Below the pieces are notes generated by a model. The model saw nothing but the letters and a program-made list of their open reading frames with translations, made no database searches and had not been told where the DNA came from. Made by a program: the position numbers and the translations under genes. DNA of 64,000 nucleotides, from contig NZ_PRDS01000002.1 in assembly GCF_002927635.1 (NCBI RefSeq), positions 1 through 64,000 on the forward strand, given 5' to 3'. The stretch comes from Albidovulum inexpectatum (GTDB lineage Bacteria > Pseudomonadota > Alphaproteobacteria > Rhodobacterales > Rhodobacteraceae). Below are positions 51,678 through 61,085 of this stretch, one piece after another (the first letter of the stretch is position 1; each line of letters starts with the position of its first letter).

Positions 51678-52941
51678 AGCGCAGGACCAGCAGCAGGACC
51701 AGGCCCATCGTCAATAGCCGCATATGGGCCGCGCTTTCCTGAAGATGGGTCTTCAGGGCGCCGTCCGCCATGCCCGAGGTGATCAGCCCCATCAGGGCAT
51801 GGCCCCAGGGTTCGACCTTGATCCACAGGAACCAGATCAGGAAACCGCCCAGGATTGCACCCCAGTTGTTGCCCGATCCGCCCACGATCACCATCACCCA
51901 GATCAGGAAGGTAAAGCGCAGCGGGTTGTAGGTACCCGGCGTCAGCTGGCTGTCCAGGGTGACCATCATGGCCCCCGCAAGGCCGCAGATGGCCGAGCCG
52001 ATGACGAAGATCTGCAGGTGGCGGCGTGTGACATCCTTGCCCATGGCCTCGGCCGCGATCTCGTTGTCGCGGATCGCACGCATCATGCGCCCCCAGGGCG
52101 AACGAAGCGACAGCTCGGCCCCCCAGATCAAGACCAGAAGAACGGTCGCGAACAGGGCCGCATAGAGCAGCTTGACCACGATGGTCGATGCGGTCATCGG
52201 GTCCGTCCCCATGCTGGCGGCGAATTCAAGAAAGCCCGGATCCTGTTGCAGATCCACCTCGTACGGTACGGGGCGGGGAATGCCGATGACGTTCTTCACG
52301 CCGCGGGCCAGCCAGTCTTCGTTCTTCATCACGGCAATGATGATCTCTCCGATCCCCAGCGTCGCGATCGCCAGGTAATCCGAGCGAAGGCCAAGCGCGG
52401 TCTTGCCGATCGCCCAGGCGGCCCCGGCCGCGAACAATGCGCCGACAGGCCAGGCCAGAAGAACCGGAAGCCCAAGACCTCCGATATTTCCGTATTTCGA
52501 GGGCTCGAAGGATTCGACGAATTCAACGGCCGGGTCGAGCAGCGCGCGATAGGCGAAATAGCCGGCGATCAGGGTGACCGTCATCGCCAGCGCCCGGATG
52601 CGCCCCTTCAGGCGACGGTTCAGGAAGATCGCGGCCGCTATCACGCCAGCACCAACCATTAGCGCAAAGAAAATTCTGTAGGCGCCATCGGTTGTCCAGA
52701 CTTCGCGCACCGGTGGCATCGCGACAAGCACGGGGGCCAGGCCGCCGATCGCAACGAAACCGACGACACCAACGTTGAACAATCCGGCATAGCCCCATTG
52801 CATGTTCACGCCCAGGGCAAGGATGGCCGAGATAAGCCCCATGTTCAGGATGCCAAGGGCGGTGTTCCAGCTCGCCGTCATGCCCTCGATCACGATCAGG
52901 CCGAATACGGCGGCAAACAGCAGGATATTGCGCAGGTTCAT
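51646..52941 (-). CDS. livM: branched-chain amino acid ABC transporter permease LivM
   Basis: A 431-residue permease of the HAAT importer family, about 10 TM segments. It has the LivM core: LGVNMQWGYAGLFNVGVVGFVAIG, GLRSDYLAIATLGIGEII, SPWGRMMRAIRDNEIAAEAMGKDV and GGSGNNWGAILGGFLIWFLW. Last gene of the transporter cluster; its start overlaps the livH stop by 4 bp. Confidence 0.93.
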   Translation of the reverse strand: MNLRNILLFAAVFGLIVIEGMTASWNTALGILNMGLISAILALGVNMQWGYAGLFNVGVVGFVAIGGLAPVLVAMPPVREVWTTDGAYRIFFALMVGAGVIAAAIFLNRRLKGRIRALAMTVTLIAGYFAYRALLDPAVEFVESFEPSKYGNIGGLGLPVLLAWPVGALFAAGAAWAIGKTALGLRSDYLAIATLGIGEIIIAVMKNEDWLARGVKNVIGIPRPVPYEVDLQQDPGFLEFAASMGTDPMTASTIVVKLLYAALFATVLLVLIWGAELSLRSPWGRMMRAIRDNEIAAEAMGKDVTRRHLQIFVIGSAICGLAGAMMVTLDSQLTPGTYNPLRFTFLIWVMVIVGGSGNNWGAILGGFLIWFLWIKVEPWGHALMGLITSGMADGALKTHLQESAAHMRLLTMGLVLLLVLRFSPRGLIPER

Positions 52942-53948
52942 ACCGCTTTCCCCTTGAATAGCCCCGTGGGCTTGAACAGCAGAACGACGACCAGCAACGC
53001 GAAGGAGACGGCGAACTTGTAGTCGGTGGACAGGATCTGCAGCAGCCCGTCAGGCGCAAGCGACTCGGGCAGTACATAGGTCGCAACCTTCTTCCAGGCA
53101 TAGGTCAGGCCGACCTCGGAAAAGGCAATCAGGAAGCCGCCCGCGATCGCGCCCAGCGGATTGCCAAGGCCGCCCACGATCGCCGAGGCAAAGACCGGAA
53201 GCAGAAGCTGGAAATAGTTGAACGGCTTGAAGGCCTTGTCGAGGCCGTAGAGCGTGCCCGCGATGACGGCAAGACCCGCCGCGATGATCCATGTCACGGC
53301 GACCACGCGTTCGGGATTGATCCCGGACAGCAGGGCCAGATCCTCGTTGTCGGAATAGGCGCGCATCGACTTGCCGGTACGTGTGCGGTTGAGGAACCAG
53401 AACAGCGCCGCCACCACGATGACGGCGGTCACGATTGTCAGCGCCTGCGAGGTCTTGAAGGCCAGACCTTCCTTCAGGCCGGTCATCTTGCGGAACTCGG
53501 TGGCGTTGATCAGAAAGCGCGCGCCGTCCTCGAAGCGGATTTCGTCGACGCCGATCATGAAGCGGGTCACGCCGTTCATGACAAACATCACCCCCATCGA
53601 CACGATGACAAGAATGACGGGCGCCGCCTTCTGCCGGCGATAAAAACGATAGACGACGCGGTCGGTCGCAAGGACCAGCGCGGCCGTCGCCGCGATTCCG
53701 AAGGGCAGGGCCAACAGCGCCGTGGGCAGTGGACCCAGACCGATCCCCGCCGCCTGCATCGCCCAGGTGACCAGGATCACGATTGCCGTGCCAAAGGCCA
53801 TCGTGTCGCCATGGGCGAAGTTGGAAAACCGCAGGATGCCATAGATCAACGTGACACCCAGCGCCCCAAGCGCGAGCTGCGCGCCATAGGATGCGGCCGG
53901 AATGACCACGAAGTTCAACAGCACGACGATCGCGTTCAGAAGATCCAT
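52938..53948 (-). CDS. livH: branched-chain amino acid ABC transporter permease LivH
   Basis: A 336-residue permease, eight or more TM segments. It shows ALGALGVTLIYGILRFSNFAHGD, DNEDLALLSGINPERVVAVTWIIAAGLAVIAGTLYG and LLPVFASAIVGGLGNPLGAIAGGFLI, typical of LivH. Slightly longer than the usual ~300 residues because of a middle loop. It is separated from livF by a gene for a small secreted protein on the same strand. Confidence 0.93.
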   Translation of the reverse strand: MDLLNAIVVLLNFVVIPAASYGAQLALGALGVTLIYGILRFSNFAHGDTMAFGTAIVILVTWAMQAAGIGLGPLPTALLALPFGIAATAALVLATDRVVYRFYRRQKAAPVILVIVSMGVMFVMNGVTRFMIGVDEIRFEDGARFLINATEFRKMTGLKEGLAFKTSQALTIVTAVIVVAALFWFLNRTRTGKSMRAYSDNEDLALLSGINPERVVAVTWIIAAGLAVIAGTLYGLDKAFKPFNYFQLLLPVFASAIVGGLGNPLGAIAGGFLIAFSEVGLTYAWKKVATYVLPESLAPDGLLQILSTDYKFAVSFALLVVVLLFKPTGLFKGKAV

Positions 53949-54001
53949 CAGCCCCCCGCTTTCTCTCTTGTTACCCGGATGCCGTGTTTGGCGCTGATTA
54001 G

Positions 54002-54036
54002 CACAAAACCGCCAGCCTGCAACCGCTGGCGGTCGT
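54002..54036 (-). terminator. terminator downstream of the small secreted protein gene
   Basis: ACCGCCAGC (54008-54016) pairs perfectly with GCTGGCGGT (54025-54033) around an 8-base loop, and the minus-strand read-out continues TTTTGTG. It splits the upstream liv genes from livH-livM. Confidence 0.8.
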
Positions 54037-54059
54037 TTCGACGGCCATGGAAAGCAATA

Positions 54060-54398
54060 TCAGTTCTCCAGAACGCGGCATTCGCCGCGACGATTGCCCT
54101 GACGGCTGCCCGATGCGGAATAATCGTACCGGCCTTCCTGGACATTCACCGCGTATTGGAAGGTAAAGCCATCGCCGATATGCAGGAACGTCACCGCGCC
54201 TTCCAGACCCGGCAGCACCATCGCCTCGAACTCCTGATCGCCAAGGACGATGCGGCCCTTGTTTTCCCCGTCGAACAGGATCAGATGGGCGCCCATTTCC
54301 GGCTTGGCCGGGTCCGGCGTTCCACATTCGATCGCCAGATCGCCCGCTTGCGCGAATGCGGGGCACAGGACAAGGGCCAATGTCGCAAGATGTTTCAT
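54060..54398 (-). CDS. small secreted protein of unknown function inside the liv cluster
   Basis: A 112-residue protein with a clear signal peptide (about residues 1-18, cleavage after AQA). The mature part is about 94 residues with two cysteines (one in IECGTPD, one near the end in GECRVLEN) that could form one disulfide. It is acidic and beta-strand-like in pattern. I do not recognise the family. It lies between livF and livH on the same strand and ends in its own terminator, so it may be a separate unit. Confidence 0.72.
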   Translation of the reverse strand: MKHLATLALVLCPAFAQAGDLAIECGTPDPAKPEMGAHLILFDGENKGRIVLGDQEFEAMVLPGLEGAVTFLHIGDGFTFQYAVNVQEGRYDYSASGSRQGNRRGECRVLEN

Positions 54399-54547
54399 GT
54401 CTGCCTGGTCCGATGTGATTGAGCGTAAGTTGCTTTGAGTGCTTTCAGCTAATTGGGGCCGAATGCGGCAGAAGCTTGGCCCCGGATCGTGCGGCCGTTT
54501 TCGCGCATGTCCCGATGCCCCGTCTCGAGCGTTGAGCGGTTTGCAAA

Positions 54548-55375
54548 TCAGCCACCAAGGAACGTCCGCCGCACCTCGGGATCGGCCAGCAATTCCTGAC
54601 CCGTCCCGGTATAGCGGTTCGCGCCCTGGACCAGGACATAGCCCATGTCGGCGATCTCCAGCGCCTGGCGGGCATTTTGCTCGACCATCAGGATCGAAAT
54701 GCCGGTGCGCGCAACTTCGATGATGCGATCGAAGAGTTCGTCCATCACGATCGGCGATACGCCGGCCGTCGGTTCATCAAGCATCAGCAGCTTTGGCCGC
54801 GTCATCAGGGCGCGACCCACGGCCACCTGCTGGCGCTGACCGCCGGAAAGCTCGCCCGCGGGCTGGCGACGCTTTTCCTTCAGGACCGGGAACAGATCGT
54901 AGACCTGCTCCATCGTTTCGCGGAAATCGTCCCGACGAAGAAAGGCGCCCATTTCGAGGTTCTCCTCGACGCTCATGGACGGAAAGACGTTGTTGACCTG
55001 GGGAACGAATCCCATGCCATGCGCCACGCGATCCTGCGGCGACAGATGCGTGATGTCCTTGCCGTCCAGAACGACCCGCCCCTGGCGCAGCTTCAGCATG
55101 CCGAAGACCGCCTTCATCGCGGTGGACTTGCCTGCGCCATTCGGCCCCACGATGACCGCGATCTGGCCCTTTTCGACCTTCAGCGTGCAGCCGTGCAGGA
55201 TATCGGCGGCGCCATAACCGCCGGTCATGTTCTCGGCCAGGAGGAACGGCGTGCCCGGCGCGGGGTGCGCCTCATGGCCGGTCTCGGGGTCGATGATCTC
55301 GGATCCGCCGGGGCGGGTGATCGACCGATCCTTGTTGCCGCGATCTTCCTGCCAGGGGTTCTGCGTCGAGCTCAT
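54548..55375 (-). CDS. livF: branched-chain amino acid ABC transporter ATPase LivF
   Basis: A 275-residue ATPase with an extra ~45-residue hydrophilic N-terminal segment before the domain. Walker A is GPNGAGKST, the signature LSGGQRQQVAVGRAL and Walker B LLMLDEPTAG. The start at 55375 overlaps the livG stop by 4 bp. It follows livG in the leftward transport cluster. Confidence 0.93.
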   Translation of the reverse strand: MSSTQNPWQEDRGNKDRSITRPGGSEIIDPETGHEAHPAPGTPFLLAENMTGGYGAADILHGCTLKVEKGQIAVIVGPNGAGKSTAMKAVFGMLKLRQGRVVLDGKDITHLSPQDRVAHGMGFVPQVNNVFPSMSVEENLEMGAFLRRDDFRETMEQVYDLFPVLKEKRRQPAGELSGGQRQQVAVGRALMTRPKLLMLDEPTAGVSPIVMDELFDRIIEVARTGISILMVEQNARQALEIADMGYVLVQGANRYTGTGQELLADPEVRRTFLGG

Positions 55376-56160
55376 GCCTGCGCCTCTGCCTTGACCTTGT
55401 TCTTCAGACCGCGGCCCAGATAGGCCTCGATCACCGCTTCGTTCTTCATGATCTCGTCGGGATGACCCTCGGCCAGCACCTTGCCCTCGGCCATCACGAT
55501 GACCGGGTCGCACAGGCGACCGATGAAATCCATGTCGTGTTCGATCACGCAGAACGTATAGCCACGTTCGCGATTCAGACGCACGATCGCATCGCCGATC
55601 GTGTTCAGCAGCGTGCGGTTCACGCCGGCTCCGACCTCGTCCAGGAAGACGACCTTGGCATCGACCATCATCGTGCGGCCAAGCTCCAGAAGCTTCTTCT
55701 GCCCCCCCGAAAGGTTTCCCGCCTTTTCGTCGGCAAGATGGGCGATCGTCAGGAACTCCAGAACCTCGTCCGCCTTGGCGCGCAGGGCTTCTTCCTCTTG
55801 CCGGATGCGGCGACGGTGAAACCACGTGTTCCACAGGGATTCGCCCGATTGGCCGGCGGGAACCATCATCAGGTTCTCGCGCACGGTCAGCGAGGAAAAT
55901 TCATGCGCAATCTGGAAAGTTCGCAGCAGCCCCTTGTGAAAAAGCTCATGCGGGGGCAACCCCGTGATGTCCTCGCCATCCATGATGACGCGGCCCGAAG
56001 TCGGTTTGTAGACACCCGCGATCACGTTGAACAGGGTGGATTTACCCGCCCCGTTTGGACCGATCAGACCGGTGATCGAGCCTTTCTCGATCTTCAGCGA
56101 CGCGCCATCCACTGCGCGAAAGCTGCCAAAGTGCTTGTGCAGATTCTCGACGACGATCAT
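55372..56160 (-). CDS. livG: branched-chain amino acid ABC transporter ATPase LivG
   Basis: A 262-residue ATPase: Walker A GPNGAGKST, signature LSGGQKKLLELGRTM and Walker B VVFLDEVGAGVN. The Walker B region has EVGAG where most ABC proteins have EPxAG. The ATG at 56160 with GGGGGACAGGA upstream is chosen; a TTG at 56187 is in frame but unlikely. It lies 109 bp after the binding-protein gene, across a hairpin. Confidence 0.93.
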   Translation of the reverse strand: MIVVENLHKHFGSFRAVDGASLKIEKGSITGLIGPNGAGKSTLFNVIAGVYKPTSGRVIMDGEDITGLPPHELFHKGLLRTFQIAHEFSSLTVRENLMMVPAGQSGESLWNTWFHRRRIRQEEEALRAKADEVLEFLTIAHLADEKAGNLSGGQKKLLELGRTMMVDAKVVFLDEVGAGVNRTLLNTIGDAIVRLNRERGYTFCVIEHDMDFIGRLCDPVIVMAEGKVLAEGHPDEIMKNEAVIEAYLGRGLKNKVKAEAQA

Positions 56161-56216
56161 TCCTGTCCCCCGCTTTGGGGCGTTCAACTCGCTTCCAGAT
56201 GACGTTTTGTCAAACG

Positions 56217-56254
56217 AAAAGTCAGCCCGGATTGCCCGGACTGACCTTTTTTTG
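56217..56254. terminator. bidirectional hairpin between the Liv binding protein and livG
   Basis: GTCAG (56221-56225) and CTGAC (56241-56245) enclose a CCGG/CCGG inner stem. On the minus strand it is followed by TTTTCGTTT, and on the plus strand by TTTTTTT. Leftward it would partly terminate after the binding-protein gene, keeping that protein more abundant than livG-livF. Confidence 0.75.
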
Positions 56255-56269
56255 TTCGATTATGACCGA

Positions 56270-57454
56270 TCAGCGATAGCCGACGGTCGTGATCTTGCCG
56301 TCCTTGAATTCGTATTCGCGATACGAACCTGCCGCCTCGCCCGGTCCGATCAGCTCGACCGCCGAGGCGCCGACATAGTCGATGTCCTGACCGGCGGCCA
56401 GAAGCTCCAGCGCCTTGCCCAGCTCGCCCGGATAGATCGGCTCGCCCGGAGCGTTGGCGACGTCCATCACCTTGTCCTTGAAGTCCTTCGATTCGGTCGA
56501 ACCGGCGGCCTGCATGGCCAGCATGATCAGCGCGGCGGCGTCATAGCTCTCGGGCGCGTAAGAGGCGGTGCCGTCCAGGCCATTCGCCGCGGCGAGTTCC
56601 AGGAAGGTCGATCCGCCGGGGCTGTCGGTGCCCGGAACCGTGCCGAACGAGCCATCCAGCATCGAGCCGAACTTCTCTTCCAGCACGGTGCCATACATGC
56701 CGTCGGGCAGAACGAAGGTCGAGAAGGCGCCGGTGTCCAGCGCGGCCTGGATGATGCCCGAGCCACCCTGATCGACATAACCCGCAACGATCAGCGCGTC
56801 ACCGCCGGCCGATGCCAGCGCGCCGATCTCGGCCGAATAGTCGGCCTTGCCGTCCTCGTGGGCGGCGGAAATCGTGACCGTCCCGCCCATGGCTTCGACA
56901 GCCGCGGCGATCGCGTCGGCCAGGCCCTTGCCGTAGTCGTTGTTGGTGTACGAGATCGCGACCGAGTTGATGCCACGATCCTTCAGCACCTCGGCGATGA
57001 TTTCGCCCTGACGGGCATCCGAAGGCGCGGTGCGGAAGAACAGCCCGTCATCTTCGACCGTGGTCAGGCCCGGCGAAGTTGCCGAGGGCGAGATCATGAC
57101 GATGCCGTTCGGCTTGGCGACGTTGGCAAGGATCGCCCCCGTCACGCCCGAGCAGTCGGCGCCCATGATCGCCTTGACGCCATCGGTCGTGATCAGCCGT
57201 TCGGCGGCAGCCTGCGCGGCGGCAGCGTCGATGCAGGTCGAGTCGGCGCGCACCGGCGTGACGGTCGATCCGCCCATGAACTTGCCGGAATCGTTGACTT
57301 CCTTGATGGCAAGTTCCGCGCCCGCGGCCATCGCCGGCGTGATGGATTCCAGCGGGCCGGTGAAGCCCAGGATGATGCCGATCTTCACGTCCTCGGCCAT
57401 GCCGGCACCGGCGCTCAGCGCGATCAGCGCGGTTGCGGTCAGCAGCTTTTTCAT
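56270..57454 (-). CDS. branched-chain amino acid ABC transporter substrate-binding protein
   Basis: A 394-residue periplasmic binding protein (LivJ/LivK type, Peripla_BP_6 fold). A signal peptide covers about the first 20 residues (ending GAGMA). Core features are IGIILGFTGPLESITPAMAAGAELAIKEV and ICID/DCSGVTGAIL-type loops, with VGYR as C terminus. The ligand may be a branched-chain amino acid or a related amide; sequence alone does not settle it. AAGGGAG precedes the ATG. First gene of the transporter cluster. Confidence 0.93.
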   Translation of the reverse strand: MKKLLTATALIALSAGAGMAEDVKIGIILGFTGPLESITPAMAAGAELAIKEVNDSGKFMGGSTVTPVRADSTCIDAAAAQAAAERLITTDGVKAIMGADCSGVTGAILANVAKPNGIVMISPSATSPGLTTVEDDGLFFRTAPSDARQGEIIAEVLKDRGINSVAISYTNNDYGKGLADAIAAAVEAMGGTVTISAAHEDGKADYSAEIGALASAGGDALIVAGYVDQGGSGIIQAALDTGAFSTFVLPDGMYGTVLEEKFGSMLDGSFGTVPGTDSPGGSTFLELAAANGLDGTASYAPESYDAAALIMLAMQAAGSTESKDFKDKVMDVANAPGEPIYPGELGKALELLAAGQDIDYVGASAVELIGPGEAAGSYREYEFKDGKITTVGYR

Positions 57455-57542
57455 TCGTTGTTCTCCCTTGTTGGAACAATTGCGGCTGGCACGTTAGAGC
57501 GCGGCCGCGGAAAAGAAAAGTGTCAAGCGCTGCACACGTGTC

Positions 57543-58562
57543 CTAGACCGAAAGGCGGGGGTTGGGGGTTCCCGAACCTTGCGTGCCACGTTCGCGATAG
57601 GGGGTCGTCTGGTAATGCGCCCGATAGCATTTCGAGAAATGCGAGGGCGAGGCAAAGCCGCAGGCCAATGCGACATTGATGACGCTCATGTCCGTCTGCA
57701 TCAGCAGGTTGCGCGCCTTCTGCAGGCGAAGCTCCATGTAATATCGCTTCGGGCTGCGGTTCAGGTAGCGCCGAAACAGGCGTTCCAGCTGGCGAGTGGA
57801 CATGCCCACGCGCTCGGCCAGATCGGCGGGGCTGATCGGGTCCTCGATATTCTGCTCCATCATCTTGATGACCTGGGCCAGCTTCGGGTGCCGCACCCCG
57901 ATTCGGGTGGGAATCGACAGCCGCTGGGTGTCCTGGTCGGTCCGGATCGAGGAATAGATCAGCTGATCGGCAACGGTATTGGCGACATCTTCACCGTGAT
58001 CGCGGGCGATGATCTTCAGCATCATGTCGATCGAGGCTGTCCCGCCGGCCGTTGTCATGCGGTTGCCATCGATCACGAAGACGGATTTCGACAAGATCAC
58101 ATCGGGAAATTCCTCGGCAAAGCTGTCCTGGTTTTCCCAATGGATCGTGGCGCGTTTGCCGTCCAGAAGCCCGGCTTTGGCAAGCGTGTAGCCGGCCGTG
58201 CAAAGACCGCCGATCGTGACACCCCGCCGCGCCTCGCGACGCAGCCAGTTCAGGACAGCCTTGGTCGTGGCGCGCTGAACATCGACCCCGCCGCATACCA
58301 GGACGGTGTCGTCGCGCTCAAGCTCGTCCAGCCCCATGTCCAGCCGGAATGCCGCGCCATTGGAGCATTTGACCTCTTCGCCCCCTTCGCCGGCGAGTTT
58401 CCAGACATATGCCTGCCGGCCCAGCACCCGGTTTGCCAGGCGCAGGGGTTCGATCGCGCAGGCAAATGACAGCATCGTGAATTGGTCGAGAAGAAGGAAG
58501 ACGAAGCGCCGCGAACCCGCTTCGCGTTCGGTGCTTCGGTCGGTCGAGGACAAGCCGGCCAT
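57543..58562 (-). CDS. GlxA-family transcriptional regulator (DJ-1/PfpI domain + AraC HTH)
   Basis: A 339-residue regulator. The N-terminal class I glutamine-amidotransferase-like/DJ-1 domain (about 18-190, with VLVCGGVD and [15 protein letters not shown]) is probably a ligand-sensing domain. The C-terminal AraC DNA-binding domain (about 225-325) carries two helix-turn-helix units ([24 protein letters not shown] and [22 protein letters not shown]). Relatives control choline, carnitine, glycine betaine or arginine catabolism. It sits just upstream of the transporter cluster on the same strand and may regulate it. The ribosome site is weak. Confidence 0.88.
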   Translation of the reverse strand: MAGLSSTDRSTEREAGSRRFVFLLLDQFTMLSFACAIEPLRLANRVLGRQAYVWKLAGEGGEEVKCSNGAAFRLDMGLDELERDDTVLVCGGVDVQRATTKAVLNWLRREARRGVTIGGLCTAGYTLAKAGLLDGKRATIHWENQDSFAEEFPDVILSKSVFVIDGNRMTTAGGTASIDMMLKIIARDHGEDVANTVADQLIYSSIRTDQDTQRLSIPTRIGVRHPKLAQVIKMMEQNIEDPISPADLAERVGMSTRQLERLFRRYLNRSPKRYYMELRLQKARNLLMQTDMSVINVALACGFASPSHFSKCYRAHYQTTPYRERGTQGSGTPNPRLSV

Positions 58563-58715
58563 TGCCGTTCTACCCTGTGCAGCGTGTTATTCTTGCCGGC
58601 GCATCGCGGGAATGAACCGCGTGCAAGTGCCCGGTGCGACATTGTGACGTCGCCTACGGCACTCAACACGAAATCGATGCCCCCCGCAAGCGGCGGAAAA
58701 TGCTGTCGATACGGT

Positions 58716-58745
58716 TTGCAACCATGCGCAAGGCTGGCTTATAAC
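58716..58745 (+). promoter_or_regulatory. possible sigma-70 promoter of DAHP synthase
   Basis: TTGCAA (58716-58721), an 18-bp spacer and TATAAC (58740-58745) lie 40 bp before the start codon of the class II DAHP synthase gene. Confidence 0.45.
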
Positions 58746-58784
58746 CGCGCCGTTAACGTTATCGGCGAAGGCAAGGAGATAGAT

Positions 58785-60155
58785 ATGCAGAAGGGCTGGA
58801 CGAAATCCGGTTGGCGCGAGAAGCCTCGGGTGCAGATGCCCGACTATCCCGACCTCGACGCCGTGCGCGCGGTCGAGGCACGGCTGGCGCAGTTGCCGCC
58901 GCTGGTCTTTGCCGGTGAGACGCGCAAGCTCAAGCGCGCCCTGGGCGAGGTGGCCGAGGGTCGCGCCTTCCTGCTGCAGGGCGGGGATTGCGCCGAAAGC
59001 TTCTCGGAATTCTCGGCGGACAATATCCGCGACACCTTCAAGGTGCTTCTGCAGATGGCGGTCGTCCTGACCTGGGGTGCCAAGCTGCCGGTCGTCAAGA
59101 TCGGCCGCATGGCCGGACAATTCGCCAAGCCGCGTTCGGCGCCGACCGAAGTGGTCAACGGCGTCGAGCTTCCCAGCTATCGCGGTGACATCATCAACGG
59201 GTTCGAGCCCACACCCGAAGCGCGCGTGCCCGATCCGAACAGGATGCTGCAGGCCTATACCCAGGCCGCTGCCACGCTGAACCTGCTGCGGGCATTTTCG
59301 ACCGGCGGTTTCGCCGACATGCACCGGGTCCAGAGCTGGATCTCGGGCTTCACGGCGGAAGACGAGGCCAAACGCTATCGCGAGATCGCCGAGCGTATCG
59401 AGGATGCGCTGGACTTCATGGCGGCGGCCGGAGTGACCTCGGACACGGTCCATGCGCTTCAGACGGTCGATTTCTACACCAGCCACGAGGCCCTTCTGCT
59501 GGAATACGAAGAGGCGCTGTGCCGAATCGATTCGACCAGCGGTTTGCCCGTGGCGGGCTCGGGGCACATGATCTGGATCGGCGACCGGACCCGCCAGCCC
59601 GATGGCGCGCATGTCGAATTCTGCCGGGGCGTGCAGAACCCGATCGGCCTGAAATGCGGCCCCTCGCTGACCACCGATGACCTGAAGGTTCTGATCGAGA
59701 AACTGAACCCCGAGAACGAACCGGGTCGGCTGACGCTGATCGCGCGTTTTGGCGCGGGCAAGGTCGGCGATCACCTGCCGCGATTGATCCGCGCCGTGCA
59801 GGAGATGGGCGCCAAGGTCGTCTGGACCTGCGACCCGATGCACGGGAACACGATCAAATCGTCCAGCGGCTACAAGACCCGGCCATTCGAATCGGTCCTG
59901 CGCGAGGTGCGCGAGTTCTTCGACATCCACAAGGCCGAAGGCTCGATCCCCGGCGGCGTGCATTTCGAGATGACCGGCAAGGACGTGACCGAATGCACCG
60001 GCGGCGTGCGCGCCGTGACCGAGGAGGATCTCTCGGACCGGTATCACACCGCCTGCGACCCGCGCCTGAATGCCAGCCAGGCGCTGGAACTGGCCTTCCT
60101 TGTCGCCGAGGAGCTGCGGGACCGTCGGCAGATGCAAAAGGCGGCGGGCCTGTAA
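58785..60155 (+). CDS. 3-deoxy-7-phosphoheptulonate synthase, class II
   Basis: The first step of the shikimate pathway: condensation of phosphoenolpyruvate and erythrose 4-phosphate. The 456-residue length and motifs are those of the plant/bacterial class II type (AroG-II): [62 protein letters not shown] and [11 protein letters not shown]. The ATG at 58785 follows AAGGAG. It appears monocistronic, with a GC-rich hairpin downstream. Confidence 0.95.
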   Translation: MQKGWTKSGWREKPRVQMPDYPDLDAVRAVEARLAQLPPLVFAGETRKLKRALGEVAEGRAFLLQGGDCAESFSEFSADNIRDTFKVLLQMAVVLTWGAKLPVVKIGRMAGQFAKPRSAPTEVVNGVELPSYRGDIINGFEPTPEARVPDPNRMLQAYTQAAATLNLLRAFSTGGFADMHRVQSWISGFTAEDEAKRYREIAERIEDALDFMAAAGVTSDTVHALQTVDFYTSHEALLLEYEEALCRIDSTSGLPVAGSGHMIWIGDRTRQPDGAHVEFCRGVQNPIGLKCGPSLTTDDLKVLIEKLNPENEPGRLTLIARFGAGKVGDHLPRLIRAVQEMGAKVVWTCDPMHGNTIKSSSGYKTRPFESVLREVREFFDIHKAEGSIPGGVHFEMTGKDVTECTGGVRAVTEEDLSDRYHTACDPRLNASQALELAFLVAEELRDRRQMQKAAGL

Positions 60156-60194
60156 GGCACCGCCGCCGTCACTCGCTACCAACTACAACTCTGC

Positions 60195-60226
60195 GGGCGG
60201 CCACCTTGGCCGCCCGAATTCCTTTC
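60195..60226 (+). terminator. hairpin after DAHP synthase
   Basis: GGGCGGCC (60195-60202) pairs with GGCCGCCC (60208-60215), followed by GAATTCCTTTC. The T run is interrupted, so termination strength is uncertain. Confidence 0.55.
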
Positions 60227-60965
60227 AATCGCGCGACACGATCAGGCGCAGATGACCGCGCCGCCGGATGGATTGGTCGTGTTTCCTGCCTTCGAACGCC
60301 GCGGGCGGCTCGGCAAAACCCACCTGTCTTGGGGGTTCGGAAACTTCGGGCAAGTCATAGATCCCTTGCCGAGGCACCGCGGGAATTGCGCCGGAAATGG
60401 CGACCAGGTCCTGAGCCACGATCCCGAACCGACGCGGCGGACGGCCGATCGGTCCGTCCGTGACCAAGGCCCCCAGAACCCATTCGATCGTGCCCTGACT
60501 GCCGCGCAATGGCAGCAGGATCATTCGGGCCATCAATTCCGCAACAGAGGGTCCGCCTGGAGAGACAAGCCGCAACTCTGCCGTCGCGGGACCAGCCACG
60601 ACAGCGCGCAGCACTGCGGCGCAATCATTGCGAAAGGCAGGATCGAAGATCGCATCGGCCTTCATGCCCCGCACGTCCATGCCCATCAGGTCGCGCACAA
60701 GACCGCCCGCGCGCCGGAAACGCGCCTGATCGACGGTCTTGCAATCCACGATGAACGCATGGTCCTGCGCCTGGCCCAGGCCGCGCGCTTCGATCGTGCT
60801 GCGCAGGGGCGCGGCGTGCCCGTCACGGCACGATTGCCACAGGTTGCGCAGCTCCTCCAGATTGGTGAATTCCGGTGTCACGATCGTCTCGATGCCTTGG
60901 CCATGCTTGCTTGGCCGGTGGGTCCGGATGTCTGGTCCAGCGCGATTGACGCCTTTCCGCGTCAT
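60225..60965 (-). CDS. PAS_5 (DUF1457) domain protein
   Basis: A 246-residue protein of the alphaproteobacterial PAS_5 family. Residues 30-180 carry the domain: FTNLEELRNLWQSCRDG, FRRAGGLVRDLMGMDVRGM, FDPAFRND and MILLPLRGSQGTIEWVLGAL. Single-domain PAS_5 proteins are inferred sensors; Caulobacter MopJ, a regulator of cell-cycle control, has a related domain. No output domain is attached. The C-terminal 60 residues are basic and rich in Pro. It is divergent from yicC across a TTAA-rich region. Confidence 0.82.
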   Translation of the reverse strand: MTRKGVNRAGPDIRTHRPSKHGQGIETIVTPEFTNLEELRNLWQSCRDGHAAPLRSTIEARGLGQAQDHAFIVDCKTVDQARFRRAGGLVRDLMGMDVRGMKADAIFDPAFRNDCAAVLRAVVAGPATAELRLVSPGGPSVAELMARMILLPLRGSQGTIEWVLGALVTDGPIGRPPRRFGIVAQDLVAISGAIPAVPRQGIYDLPEVSEPPRQVGFAEPPAAFEGRKHDQSIRRRGHLRLIVSRD

Positions 60966-61070
60966 CCTGAGCCCCGGTGCGTTGTTAAAGGTGCAACGGT
61001 TTGTTAACCCTGCCGGTCAGATCCTTACCGAAACGTTAATACAAGATCTCGCACTCGCGCAAAGGGATAA

Positions 61071-61085
61071 TTAATTGATGGTTAA
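61071..61085. promoter_or_regulatory. TTAA-N7-TTAA motif, possible CtrA site
   Basis: TTAA at 61071-61074 and TTAA at 61082-61085 with a 7-bp spacer match the core of the alphaproteobacterial CtrA box. GTTAAC occurs again at about 61001-61006 and GTTAA near 61034. The motif lies in the divergent PAS_5/yicC region and overlaps the upstream yicC start candidate. Confidence 0.4.

Noticed and set aside
57496-57526. A perfect TTGACA upstream of the Liv binding protein gene
   Set aside because: No acceptable -10 element at 16-19 bp spacing, so I do not call a promoter.
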